From Candidatus Kaiserbacteria bacterium (GTDB lineage: Bacteria; Patescibacteriota; Minisyncoccia; Phycocordibacterales; Phycocordibacteraceae), in NCBI GenBank assembly GCA_023267775.1, contig JAHFMQ010000005.1:1-23804 (forward strand): a stretch of 23,804 nucleotides of DNA, in the 5' to 3' direction. Below are positions 14,738-21,426 of the stretch, piece by piece; the stretch's first letter is position 1, and every line of letters starts with the position of its first letter. Made by a program: the position numbers and the translations under genes. A model generated the notes under the pieces. That model saw nothing but the letters and a program-made list of their open reading frames with translations. It had not been told where the DNA came from and made no database searches.

Positions 14738-16630
14738 TTATTGCACAATTGCGTTCCCGGGGATATAGCTGGAATCTCCCTTCGTATCAGTCGTCACCGG
14801 ATCTACTTTCGCAGTAACCTGTACTCCCGCGAAGCGGTCGTAGCCTGAGAAAAACACGTTACCCGTGAGCGCCGGCGCGCTCCCCTTTTGTGAAGAGGAC
14901 GGCGTGATAGAAATTTGGAACGCGCCTTGTATCGTAGCGCCTTGTGCGAGGTCGCCTGGGTTCCATGAGACTGTATGCGAACTCTGATCGTACAAGAACG
15001 TGCCTGAACCTGCGGTCGTTCCGGGATACGTCACGTATACCGGAAGAATAGTGCTCACGGAACCTCCTGCGACGGCGCTTCCTTTATTTTGGACGGTGAA
15101 AAGAATTGTGTAATTCGTCGGGGTATTCACTTTCGGAGGAATCGAACCGGTCTCAACTATGGGACCTGAATTATGAAGCGTATTGACCGCAAGAACAACT
15201 GCCGTCACCACTTTCGCGGTCTTCGTCACAGAAGCGTTTACTTGCTCGGGTACATTTGACTGGCCGACACGTGTACCGGAGACGGAAATGGTAAACGTAA
15301 TCGTTGGAGACGCTATGAGGGATCCTGATGGAAGTGTTGAGAACGTGAAGGCACCTACGCCGCTTGCCCCCGGTGCAAGCGTCCCGAGGGCGGGATCGGT
15401 ATCTCGGCTGAAGATAATCGTATGATCTACAGAACGATAGAAACCGCTTTGTGCGCGAATACTGTCATAATCAACAGCAGAACCTGAAATCGTAATCGAT
15501 ACTGTCGCATTGGTTACGCTGGTTGAAAGTGTGTTTGCGTAGGAGACAGTGATATTTTGTGTACTGCCAGGCGAGACAACCGTATTGTCTCCGGTATTAC
15601 CATTTACTGAGATATTCGTATTAATAAATGGAGAGACAATGGCAACCGTTGCCTGCTGCGTCATATAAGAGACTGCAAGCGAATGATCTTGAGCACTTTT
15701 GGCGGTTCCCACCGTGAAATGAAATACTCGTTGTTCTTTATCCTGCCCCATAAGTGTTCCTGTAAGGGTGATGGTTTTTTGTGCACCAGGTAAGATTGTG
15801 CCGATAACAAAACTCGAATCAGTTAAAGGAAGTGAAGAAGAAGCGAGTGAAAACCCAAAAGGAAATGTATTCGCGAGAACAACGTTTGAGAGTGGTGTGG
15901 TCGCATTTGAACGAACAGTAAGCATAAGAGTGATCGGTTTTCCAGAAACAGTCTCAGTAAGCGTGTCGACCGAAAGCGAGAGCGGCGTTGAGGAGATGGT
16001 GAGAGCATACGAAGACTTTTTTACGAATGTCGCATTAGATCCTTGTGTTCCGTAAGAAAAAGAGATTGGTAACGAAAGACTCTGCGACTCTCCCCCAAAA
16101 ATGATTGCCTTAACCGAACGAGTGATAGTCCCGCCGCTTGGTATAGTGCCGATATTTTCAATATACCGCGGATACGCAGCAAGAACATCTTCTGCATTTC
16201 TTGTGCCATCTGGGAAGTCAATTTCGATAATCGCATTATCAATGGCCACGGAATTTCTATTGGTGACTGTAAATGAAAGTGGAACGGTATCGCCTCCCGA
16301 AATCGTCGAGGGGCCTTGCGTATCAATGGTGATTTTATCCACGGACACAGAATTTCCGCCGTAATAAAAGAAGTACGCGACACCACCAAGCGAAATAAGA
16401 AAGAAGAGGAGTGAAGTTAAGAAAAAAATGCTGGCGAAATGCACATGCCGTCCCCCGCCACGTGGCGGGGGGGTAATTTCTGGTGGTTTCTCTTCCCAGG
16501 CATGGGGAACTGTTTCCTCATGCGCGTTTGAAAGCGGTACACGCATGTCTTGAATGAGAGCTCCGGGAGTGTAGAGACGCTCTCGTGCCCGCTCAAGTGC
16601 ACTAATAGTATCCTCCTCCGGTTGTGGCAT
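14738..16630 (-). CDS. Single-pass membrane protein with multiple extracytoplasmic Ig/DUF11-like repeats
   Basis: 630 aa. A short charged cytoplasmic part (~1-62, including ISALERARERLYTPGALIQD) precedes one transmembrane helix (~65-90) and a long Ser/Thr-rich outside portion. That portion is built of several beta modules marked by recurring phrases such as 'GDTVPLSFTVTNRNSVAIDN', 'GKPITLMLTVRSNATTPLSN', 'STQNITVSYANTLSTSVTNA' and 'TNYTILFTVQNKGSAVAGGS', typical of DUF11/CARDB-like domains. It probably projects from the cell surface. No enzyme motif is seen. It is embedded between recO (20-base gap) and glyS (10-base gap). The linker just before the helix is encoded by a perfect GC-rich palindrome. 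Confidence 0.85.
   Translation of the reverse strand: MPQPEEDTISALERARERLYTPGALIQDMRVPLSNAHEETVPHAWEEKPPEITPPPRGGGRHVHFASIFFLTSLLFFLISLGGVAYFFYYGGNSVSVDKITIDTQGPSTISGGDTVPLSFTVTNRNSVAIDNAIIEIDFPDGTRNAEDVLAAYPRYIENIGTIPSGGTITRSVKAIIFGGESQSLSLPISFSYGTQGSNATFVKKSSYALTISSTPLSLSVDTLTETVSGKPITLMLTVRSNATTPLSNVVLANTFPFGFSLASSSLPLTDSSFVIGTILPGAQKTITLTGTLMGQDKEQRVFHFTVGTAKSAQDHSLAVSYMTQQATVAIVSPFINTNISVNGNTGDNTVVSPGSTQNITVSYANTLSTSVTNATVSITISGSAVDYDSIRAQSGFYRSVDHTIIFSRDTDPALGTLAPGASGVGAFTFSTLPSGSLIASPTITFTISVSGTRVGQSNVPEQVNASVTKTAKVVTAVVLAVNTLHNSGPIVETGSIPPKVNTPTNYTILFTVQNKGSAVAGGSVSTILPVYVTYPGTTAGSGTFLYDQSSHTVSWNPGDLAQGATIQGAFQISITPSSSQKGSAPALTGNVFFSGYDRFAGVQVTAKVDPVTTDTKGDSSYIPGNAIVQ
16452..16471. 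repeat. Perfect 20-bp GC palindrome inside the Ig-repeat gene
   Basis: CCCCCGCCAC followed by its exact reverse complement. It encodes part of a Pro-rich/Gly-rich linker (PPPRGGGRH) just before the transmembrane helix, the kind of flexible spot where small palindromic insertions are tolerated. Confidence 0.75.
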
Positions 16631-16650
16631 AAGTCTAAGTATACAAGAAT

Positions 16651-17220
16651 TTAAAGCCCCGAGGCGGCAATACCACGATTGATACGCGCTATATAGTGCG
16701 TACGTTCCGTTTCAATTGAGGAAAGCAAATGTTCTGCAAATGCTGACGGATCTCCAGGAATTTCGCCCGCGTCGAGCCCGAGAGCCGCAAGTGTGCGTAG
16801 TGCGGCAAGAGCTTCAGCAGATTCGTGGAGCGTCACAGGAAGATCCGCTAAAGCTTCGAAATAACCTTTTATAATTTGAAATAGTCCCGGATCGTGTGCT
16901 TCCCCTGCAACGAGCCGCACTAAGAGTCCAGATACTCGTGCGGCTCTCTGCCGCGGTGCTGATGCATTCATTTTTTTAAACCAATTTTCTTCAAGCACTG
17001 CTCCAACGACTCTCCAGCCCTCTTTACCGCGCACAAGCATTACATTACTTTCAGCAAATGTGGTAAGTGCAGCTGCGAGCTTGGCTCCCGGACGACGAAG
17101 TCCTTGTGCGCGGGCACGTATGATGCCAAGACTTGGTGTGAGGAGTGTTACGAACGCATTTGTTTCGCCGAGAGGAGTTCGAGAAAGAACAATGCCGTGT
17201 GTTTCGTATTTATGCCTCAT
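16651..17220 (-). CDS. recO: DNA repair protein RecO
   Basis: 189 aa from ATG 17220 (MRHKYETHGIVLSRTPLGET), the start that matches the family; an in-frame ATG at 17277 would add 19 residues. RecO helps load RecA on SSB-coated DNA. The N-terminal OB fold is recognisable: HGIVLSRTPLGETNAFVTLL, TPSLGIIRARAQGLRRPGAK and TFAESNVMLVRGKEGWRVVG. The helical C-terminal half is poorly conserved, with LAALRTLAALGLDAGEIPGD, and the four-cysteine zinc motif of some RecO proteins is absent. It is somewhat shorter than the usual ~230-240 aa. The ATG directly abuts one arm of an inverted repeat whose other arm covers the ileS stop. Confidence 0.85.
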   Translation of the reverse strand: MRHKYETHGIVLSRTPLGETNAFVTLLTPSLGIIRARAQGLRRPGAKLAAALTTFAESNVMLVRGKEGWRVVGAVLEENWFKKMNASAPRQRAARVSGLLVRLVAGEAHDPGLFQIIKGYFEALADLPVTLHESAEALAALRTLAALGLDAGEIPGDPSAFAEHLLSSIETERTHYIARINRGIAASGL

Positions 17221-17326
17221 CCCGTTAGAGATAGGAAACGATTGTTCCCATATCTGGATTAGTATTGTCCCGATCATTCTTTCCCATAAGAAAATTATAC
17301 ACTCGTCTTCCGCGATCTCTAACGGG
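17221..17326 (-). promoter_or_regulatory. ileS-recO spacer: 12-bp inverted repeat and possible promoter
   Basis: CCCGTTAGAGAT (17221-17232) and its exact reverse complement (17315-17326) are separated by 82 bases. On the transcript the first arm covers the ileS stop codon and the second ends on the base before the recO ATG, where a ribosome would land. A consensus TATAAT (17299-17294, minus strand) lies between them with no good -35 box. A stem could control recO translation, and the TATAAT could give recO its own start. Confidence 0.4.
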
Positions 17327-20300
17327 ACTCATTGCGAATGAGATTGAAACGAACTATGCCGGTCGATAGTGTGACGGAATGCTTCCCTTCCGGACTTACG
17401 ACTGTCCGTGCCTTGTCTCGCGGAGAAAATCCTTCGACTTTACGCGCCTCCGCGACGGCGCGAGCAAGATCACGATCATCGCCTTCCTTAATGAGTTGTG
17501 GCGTAAGTACGGTATCAAGAACAAGTTCTTTGCCGAAAATTATCTTCTTCACGTTCACTTCATCAGCAAGAATCTGCATGAGTTCCGAGGAAAGTTTGTT
17601 AGGAACCGAGAGCGAGGCAAGTGGTTGGCGCACTTTTATACCAGCCTTTTGTCTCAACTGGAGAGCTTCGGATGCGAGGGCACGCACCTGTGCCATTTCT
17701 ACCAATAATTTTTTATTGCTGTTCTGACCAAAAATTTTCTGCCACACTGATTCAGTTTTCGTCGGCCAATCAGCAAGATGCACACTACTAGGGTCCTGTT
17801 CAGTCTTTACTCTCGTGTACATATCTTCAGCTAGAAACGGTGCGAATGGTGCCAAGAGAAGTGCCACTGTCTTGAGCGTATTTCGCAGAGTCTCAAGCGC
17901 GATAGCATCTCCTTCGCGCACGCGGTCGCGAATACGCCGCACGTACCACTGTGAGAGGTCTTCAGCGAGTCCGGCAATCGCGCGGGTCGCCTCAAACGGC
18001 CGGTAGTCATCCATGGCATTAGTCACCATTGAAATAGTCTCCGCAACACGGACATTCATCCACTGATCAATTACCAATTGTTTTCCTCCTGTTCTCGGAA
18101 CGTCCTTAAAGAGTTCATAAAATTTTGTACTGTTCTCGAACCATGAGAGCACTTTTGCAGCATCTTTGACTGTTTTCTCATCGTAATTTTTAGAGTCACC
18201 GGCTTGTGTCACGTTGTACATCCAGAAACGTAACGCATCGACACCCCACTTTTCTGTCTCCACCCACGGATCAACGACATTTCCTTTCGACTTACTCATC
18301 TTCTTCCCTTCCGCATCAAGAAGATGTCCGAGCGAAATAGCATTTTTATATGCAGCACCGCGCCCGGCGAGTACTCCAACAGCGAGAAGTGTGTAGAACC
18401 AACCGCGCGTCTGATCGATCGCTTCGCTGATGAAGTCGCCAGGATACGGGACTTTCTTCAAGAATGTTTCGATTGATTCATTTCCACGCTCTTTCGCCGC
18501 TTGAGCAAACGGCATCGCGCCAGAATCAAACCATACGTCTATTATCTCTGGGACCCGCCGTAGTTCCGTTCCCTTTTCCGAAATTAAAACAACATCATCA
18601 ATATATGGTCGATGCAAATCAAGTTCGTAATCGTCGTTATGCGGCAAAGGAACGAAATCAAGTTTCCGCACTTCCGCCGGGGCCAATTTGATAACTCGTT
18701 CTGAGTCTTCCTTAAGAAGACCCTTTTCAACAAGCGAGAGCATCCAGAGTGTATCCTGATGCGAAATAATTAAAATCCGTTTATTTGAATAACGTGCTTC
18801 GACCTCATAGAATACCTCGCCAACCCGTCGTCGCACATCAGCAAGTGTCTCACCATTCATGGGTGCCTTCGTAAAACGTTCAAAAGGTTCAGTATAAAAC
18901 TCCCATATTTTAGAAATAGGATGTCCATCTAATACGCCGACAGCTATCTCTCGCAGACGTTCGTCAAAGATAATTTGATCCTGCGGAAGTCCAATTTCTT
19001 GTGCAACTATTTCTGCTGTCTCACGAGTTCGAACAAACGGCGAGGAGATAATCAGATCGATAGGTTGTGTGCGCAACTGTTGTGCAGATTCTTTTACAGA
19101 CTGTCGGCCGACATCAGTCAGATGATTTTGTTTCTGTCGTTCAGAATCCGTACTTGAAACATTGTGTTTATTACTTTCAGCCTCCCCATGTCGCATCACA
19201 AAATACATGTTGCCGGATTTCTTCGTATGTTTTTTGAGTTCGTCGATTGATCCGACAACCAATTGCTCGCTGCCGTCTTTGCTGCGCCATATCGGTAGCG
19301 GTGTACCCCAATACCGCTCGCGGCTTATCGCCCAGTCTTTTGCGTTTGTGAGCCACTCCCCCATGCGACCCTCGCCTATATAATTCGGCTCCCAGTGAAT
19401 CTTTTTATTTTCCGCGACGAGTTTTGCTCGCAGATCCTGCATGCGGATGTACCACGAGTCGCGGGCATAGTAGATGAGCCGCGTCTTACAGCGCCAACAG
19501 AATGGATACGTGTGCGTATAGGAATCTTTTTTAAACACAAGCCCGCGACTCTGCAAATTTTTCAATATTTCGACAGCAGTTTCCTCCTCTACTACCGAAC
19601 GGTTCTCAAGGAAACCTGTGTTTGAGACGTACTTTCCTTCTTGGTTTACGATATGCACCTTCGGCAGTCCGATGCTCTGACCGAGACTGAAGTCGTCCTG
19701 TCCATACATCGGCGCGATATGCACAATGCCCGTCCCCTCGTCGGTCGTCACGAAATCCGCCGCATATACCTGAAATGCTTTGCTGAATTTTTGTTTTTCG
19801 TTGTCCGAAGCAACATTTTTCGCAAAGTCGTAGATTGGTTCGTATTCAAGACCAACAAGACTGGATCCTTTAATCGTATCCAAATTTTTACCTTGAAATA
19901 TTTGTCTTGGAAGTGTTTTTAAAGTCTCCACTCGGTCTTGAGCAGCATACGCAACGATATAAATTTCCTTGCCATTAGGAAGCGCGACGTAATCAATATC
20001 GTTTCCTACAGCAAGCGCAGAGTTACCAGGAAGCGTCCATGGAGTTGTGGTCCAAGCCAGAAGATAAACATTTACATCTGCAGGCCGAGTTAGCGCTAGT
20101 TTTTCAGGATTTTTTATCTTGAATTTCACCGTAAGCGTGAGATCTTTCACCTCCTCATAGCCCTGCGCGAGTTCGTGTGAAGAGAGTGCGGTCCCGCAGC
20201 GCGGGCACCATGGAAGGACTTTGTAATCCTTATAGAGTCGGCCGTCTTTTGCGGTCTTGGCAAACAGATTCCAGACCACTTCCATATAGGCACTGTCGAA

Positions 20301-20747
20301 AGTGAAATACGCTTTCGTCTCGTCGACCCAGTAGCCGATGCGTTTGGTGAATTTCGCCCAAAGATCGATATACGTAAACACGCTCTCGCGACACTTTTTG
20401 TTAAATGCAGCTATCCCATATTTCTCAATGTCAGGTTTTCCGTTAAACCCAAGTTCCTTTTCAACTTGAATTTCAACCGGAAGACCATGCGTGTCCCACC
20501 CGGCACGGCGATTCACGCGATAACCGCGCATCGTTTTGTAGCGCGGAATGGCGTCTTTAAATGCGCGTGCTTCGAGGTGATGAATACCCGGTTTACCGTT
20601 GGCCGTCGGGGGACCTTCGTAAAACACAAAATCGCCCTTAGGAGACTTCTTCGCAAGCGATTTTTCAAAGATATGTTCACGCTCCCAAAATGCGAGTATT
20701 TTTTCTTCGCGTTTTGCGGCTTCAGACTTTTCTGGAGTGTCTCCCAT
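17319..20747 (-). CDS. ileS: Isoleucyl-tRNA synthetase with an inserted histidine phosphatase domain
   Basis: 1142 aa from ATG 20747 (MGDTPEKSEAA); a GTG two codons upstream is possible. A class I synthetase: the HIGH region reads GPPTANGKPGIHHLEAR, a form I recall from Bacteroidetes-like IleRS, and KMSKS is at ~816-820 (GKKMSKSKGNVVDPW). The CP1 editing domain is present (LLAWTTTPWTLPGNSALAVG and TTDEGTGIVHIAPMYGQDDF), as are CPRC (~181-184) and CWRC (~417-420). WAISRERYWGTPLPIW and DLHRPYIDDVVL are normally close together; here ~190 residues of a histidine phosphatase lie between them. The second Cys pair usual after DLHRPY is missing (SEKGTELRRVPEII). The anticodon-binding domain starts after ~880. 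It is the first gene of the long cluster. Confidence 0.97.
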   Translation of the reverse strand: MGDTPEKSEAAKREEKILAFWEREHIFEKSLAKKSPKGDFVFYEGPPTANGKPGIHHLEARAFKDAIPRYKTMRGYRVNRRAGWDTHGLPVEIQVEKELGFNGKPDIEKYGIAAFNKKCRESVFTYIDLWAKFTKRIGYWVDETKAYFTFDSAYMEVVWNLFAKTAKDGRLYKDYKVLPWCPRCGTALSSHELAQGYEEVKDLTLTVKFKIKNPEKLALTRPADVNVYLLAWTTTPWTLPGNSALAVGNDIDYVALPNGKEIYIVAYAAQDRVETLKTLPRQIFQGKNLDTIKGSSLVGLEYEPIYDFAKNVASDNEKQKFSKAFQVYAADFVTTDEGTGIVHIAPMYGQDDFSLGQSIGLPKVHIVNQEGKYVSNTGFLENRSVVEEETAVEILKNLQSRGLVFKKDSYTHTYPFCWRCKTRLIYYARDSWYIRMQDLRAKLVAENKKIHWEPNYIGEGRMGEWLTNAKDWAISRERYWGTPLPIWRSKDGSEQLVVGSIDELKKHTKKSGNMYFVMRHGEAESNKHNVSSTDSERQKQNHLTDVGRQSVKESAQQLRTQPIDLIISSPFVRTRETAEIVAQEIGLPQDQIIFDERLREIAVGVLDGHPISKIWEFYTEPFERFTKAPMNGETLADVRRRVGEVFYEVEARYSNKRILIISHQDTLWMLSLVEKGLLKEDSERVIKLAPAEVRKLDFVPLPHNDDYELDLHRPYIDDVVLISEKGTELRRVPEIIDVWFDSGAMPFAQAAKERGNESIETFLKKVPYPGDFISEAIDQTRGWFYTLLAVGVLAGRGAAYKNAISLGHLLDAEGKKMSKSKGNVVDPWVETEKWGVDALRFWMYNVTQAGDSKNYDEKTVKDAAKVLSWFENSTKFYELFKDVPRTGGKQLVIDQWMNVRVAETISMVTNAMDDYRPFEATRAIAGLAEDLSQWYVRRIRDRVREGDAIALETLRNTLKTVALLLAPFAPFLAEDMYTRVKTEQDPSSVHLADWPTKTESVWQKIFGQNSNKKLLVEMAQVRALASEALQLRQKAGIKVRQPLASLSVPNKLSSELMQILADEVNVKKIIFGKELVLDTVLTPQLIKEGDDRDLARAVAEARKVEGFSPRDKARTVVSPEGKHSVTLSTGIVRFNLIRNESR
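18639..19217 (-). other. Histidine phosphatase (PGM-like) domain inside ileS
   Basis: Residues ~511-703 of the ileS product carry a whole histidine phosphatase core: MYFVMRHGEAESN (R519, H520 as the phospho-acceptor), HLTDVGRQSV, IISSPFVRTRETAEIVA (R573/R575), the proton-donor region DERLREIAVGVLDG (Glu ~600) and ILIISHQDTLW (H663). All catalytic residues of the family are visible, so it looks active rather than vestigial. The reading frame is continuous on both sides and the synthetase motifs resume directly, so this is an in-frame domain insertion and not an assembly join. Its substrate is unknown. Confidence 0.93.
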
Positions 20748-20815
20748 AGTCACTCTATCCTACTACTGCCAAGCGAGTTGAGCGAGGATTACATTTCTTA
20801 ATATAGTCCTCCGAA

Positions 20816-20890
20816 ACGAGCGTCGGCAGAAAGCCAGTCTCCGGCTTACCAAGTGAAGCGAGTGACGAGCGTGCATTCTAAACGCTCGTC
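20816..20890 (-). promoter_or_regulatory. ileS leader with competing stems
   Basis: Reading the minus strand, ACGAGCGT (20889-20882) can pair with ACGCTCGT at 20872-20865 (extending to 9 bp) or with a second ACGCTCGT at 20823-20816 (8 bp plus flanking wobbles). The two pairings exclude each other. A further stem AAGCC/GGCTT lies between them. There is no T-box AGGGTGG motif. A possible -10 TATATT lies at about 20813-20808, downstream of the stems, so they are transcribed only if the start is further upstream. Confidence 0.35.
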
Positions 20891-20942
20891 CGAAGCGAAC
20901 GTAGGGAGAAAGACTGTACTTAGGTCTTAACGTTTACAGGGC

Positions 20943-20979
20943 AAAAATGGAAACGGTTGCAGGATATCCTGCAACCGTT
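20943..20979 (-). terminator. Intrinsic terminator of the orphan small gene
   Basis: A perfect 28-base palindrome (20952-20979, half-site AACGGTTGCAGGAT) is followed on the minus strand by TTCCATTTTT. It lies 13 bases past the stop of the 95-aa gene and upstream of ileS, so it insulates the ileS cluster from the small gene. Confidence 0.85.
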
Positions 20980-20992
20980 CGCTAATTCTGTA

Positions 20993-21280
20993 TTATTTGA
21001 AACTTTGGAAAAATGTGCGTGGGTCGCCGCTATGATTGTGAATCTCCTCGGCGAGCCGCAACACAGGTTGCGGGACTTGATACTGCGGAACAGCCGCAAT
21101 TCCCCCTTTCCTCACTTGACGGAAGTGGTCGACAGCCTGGATCAAAGGAACTCCTTCCAATGGTCCAATTTTGAGAGCTGCATGAGCGAAAAATGTCTCC
21201 TCATTGACGCGGCATTTCGCTAAGGCGCTTTCCACGAGAGAAATTGCCGTTTCCCCATTCCGTTTTCGCTTCGATGACAT
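20993..21280 (-). CDS. Small hypothetical protein, independently transcribed
   Basis: 95 aa, no family recognised. A basic N-terminus (MSSKRKRNGE) is followed by a probable helix (TAISLVESALAKCRVNEETF), then IGPLEGVPLIQAVDHFRQVR and a Pro/Gln turn region (IAAVPQYQVPQPVLRLAEEI) before a short C-terminal tail. It has no signal peptide or transmembrane helix, so it is probably cytosolic. It is unlike its neighbours in having a full set of its own signals: a promoter at 21330-21358, a strong Shine-Dalgarno sequence, and a terminator. That argues strongly that the gene is real and perhaps highly expressed. Function unknown. Confidence 0.75.
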   Translation of the reverse strand: MSSKRKRNGETAISLVESALAKCRVNEETFFAHAALKIGPLEGVPLIQAVDHFRQVRKGGIAAVPQYQVPQPVLRLAEEIHNHSGDPRTFFQSFK

Positions 21281-21287
21281 GTCTCTG

Positions 21288-21293
21288 CCTCCC
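21288..21293 (-). promoter_or_regulatory. Strong Shine-Dalgarno sequence of the orphan gene
   Basis: GGGAGG seven bases before ATG 21280. It is the only clear Shine-Dalgarno sequence noticed at a gene start in this window. Confidence 0.8.
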
Positions 21294-21329
21294 TTGTTAG
21301 AGATTATTTATTTGTACGATCTGAGAACG

Positions 21330-21358
21330 AATCTAGCGCGTAAAATGACTCTCTGCAA
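21330..21358 (-). promoter_or_regulatory. Sigma70-type promoter of the orphan gene
   Basis: On the minus strand TTGCAG (21358-21353), a 17-base spacer and TAGATT (21335-21330). It predicts a leader of about 40 bases containing the Shine-Dalgarno sequence. Confidence 0.65.
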
Positions 21359-21382
21359 CTACTATCTGTGTTTAACCCGGTT

Positions 21383-21426
21383 GGTGATTGTGCTCAATCA
21401 CCCAGTAGGTGATCGTGCTCGATCAC
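21383..21426. repeat. Tandem near-identical hairpins with compensatory changes
   Basis: GGTGATTG-TGCT-CAATCACC (21383-21402) and GTGATCG-TGCT-CGATCAC (21409-21426) repeat with a 25-base period. The stem positions that differ change on both sides, so pairing is kept. The second hairpin overlaps the argS stop codon and is followed on the plus strand by ATTTTTT. They lie just upstream of the orphan gene promoter, so they may be paired operators or RNA hairpins protecting the argS 3' end. Confidence 0.75.

Noticed and set aside
17319..20747. Frameshift or chimera explanation for the phosphatase domain in ileS
   Set aside because: The reading frame is continuous and synthetase motifs resume precisely on both sides of the insertion.
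20754..20942. T-box leader for ileS
   Set aside because: The conserved AGGGTGGNACCGCG motif and specifier structure are absent.
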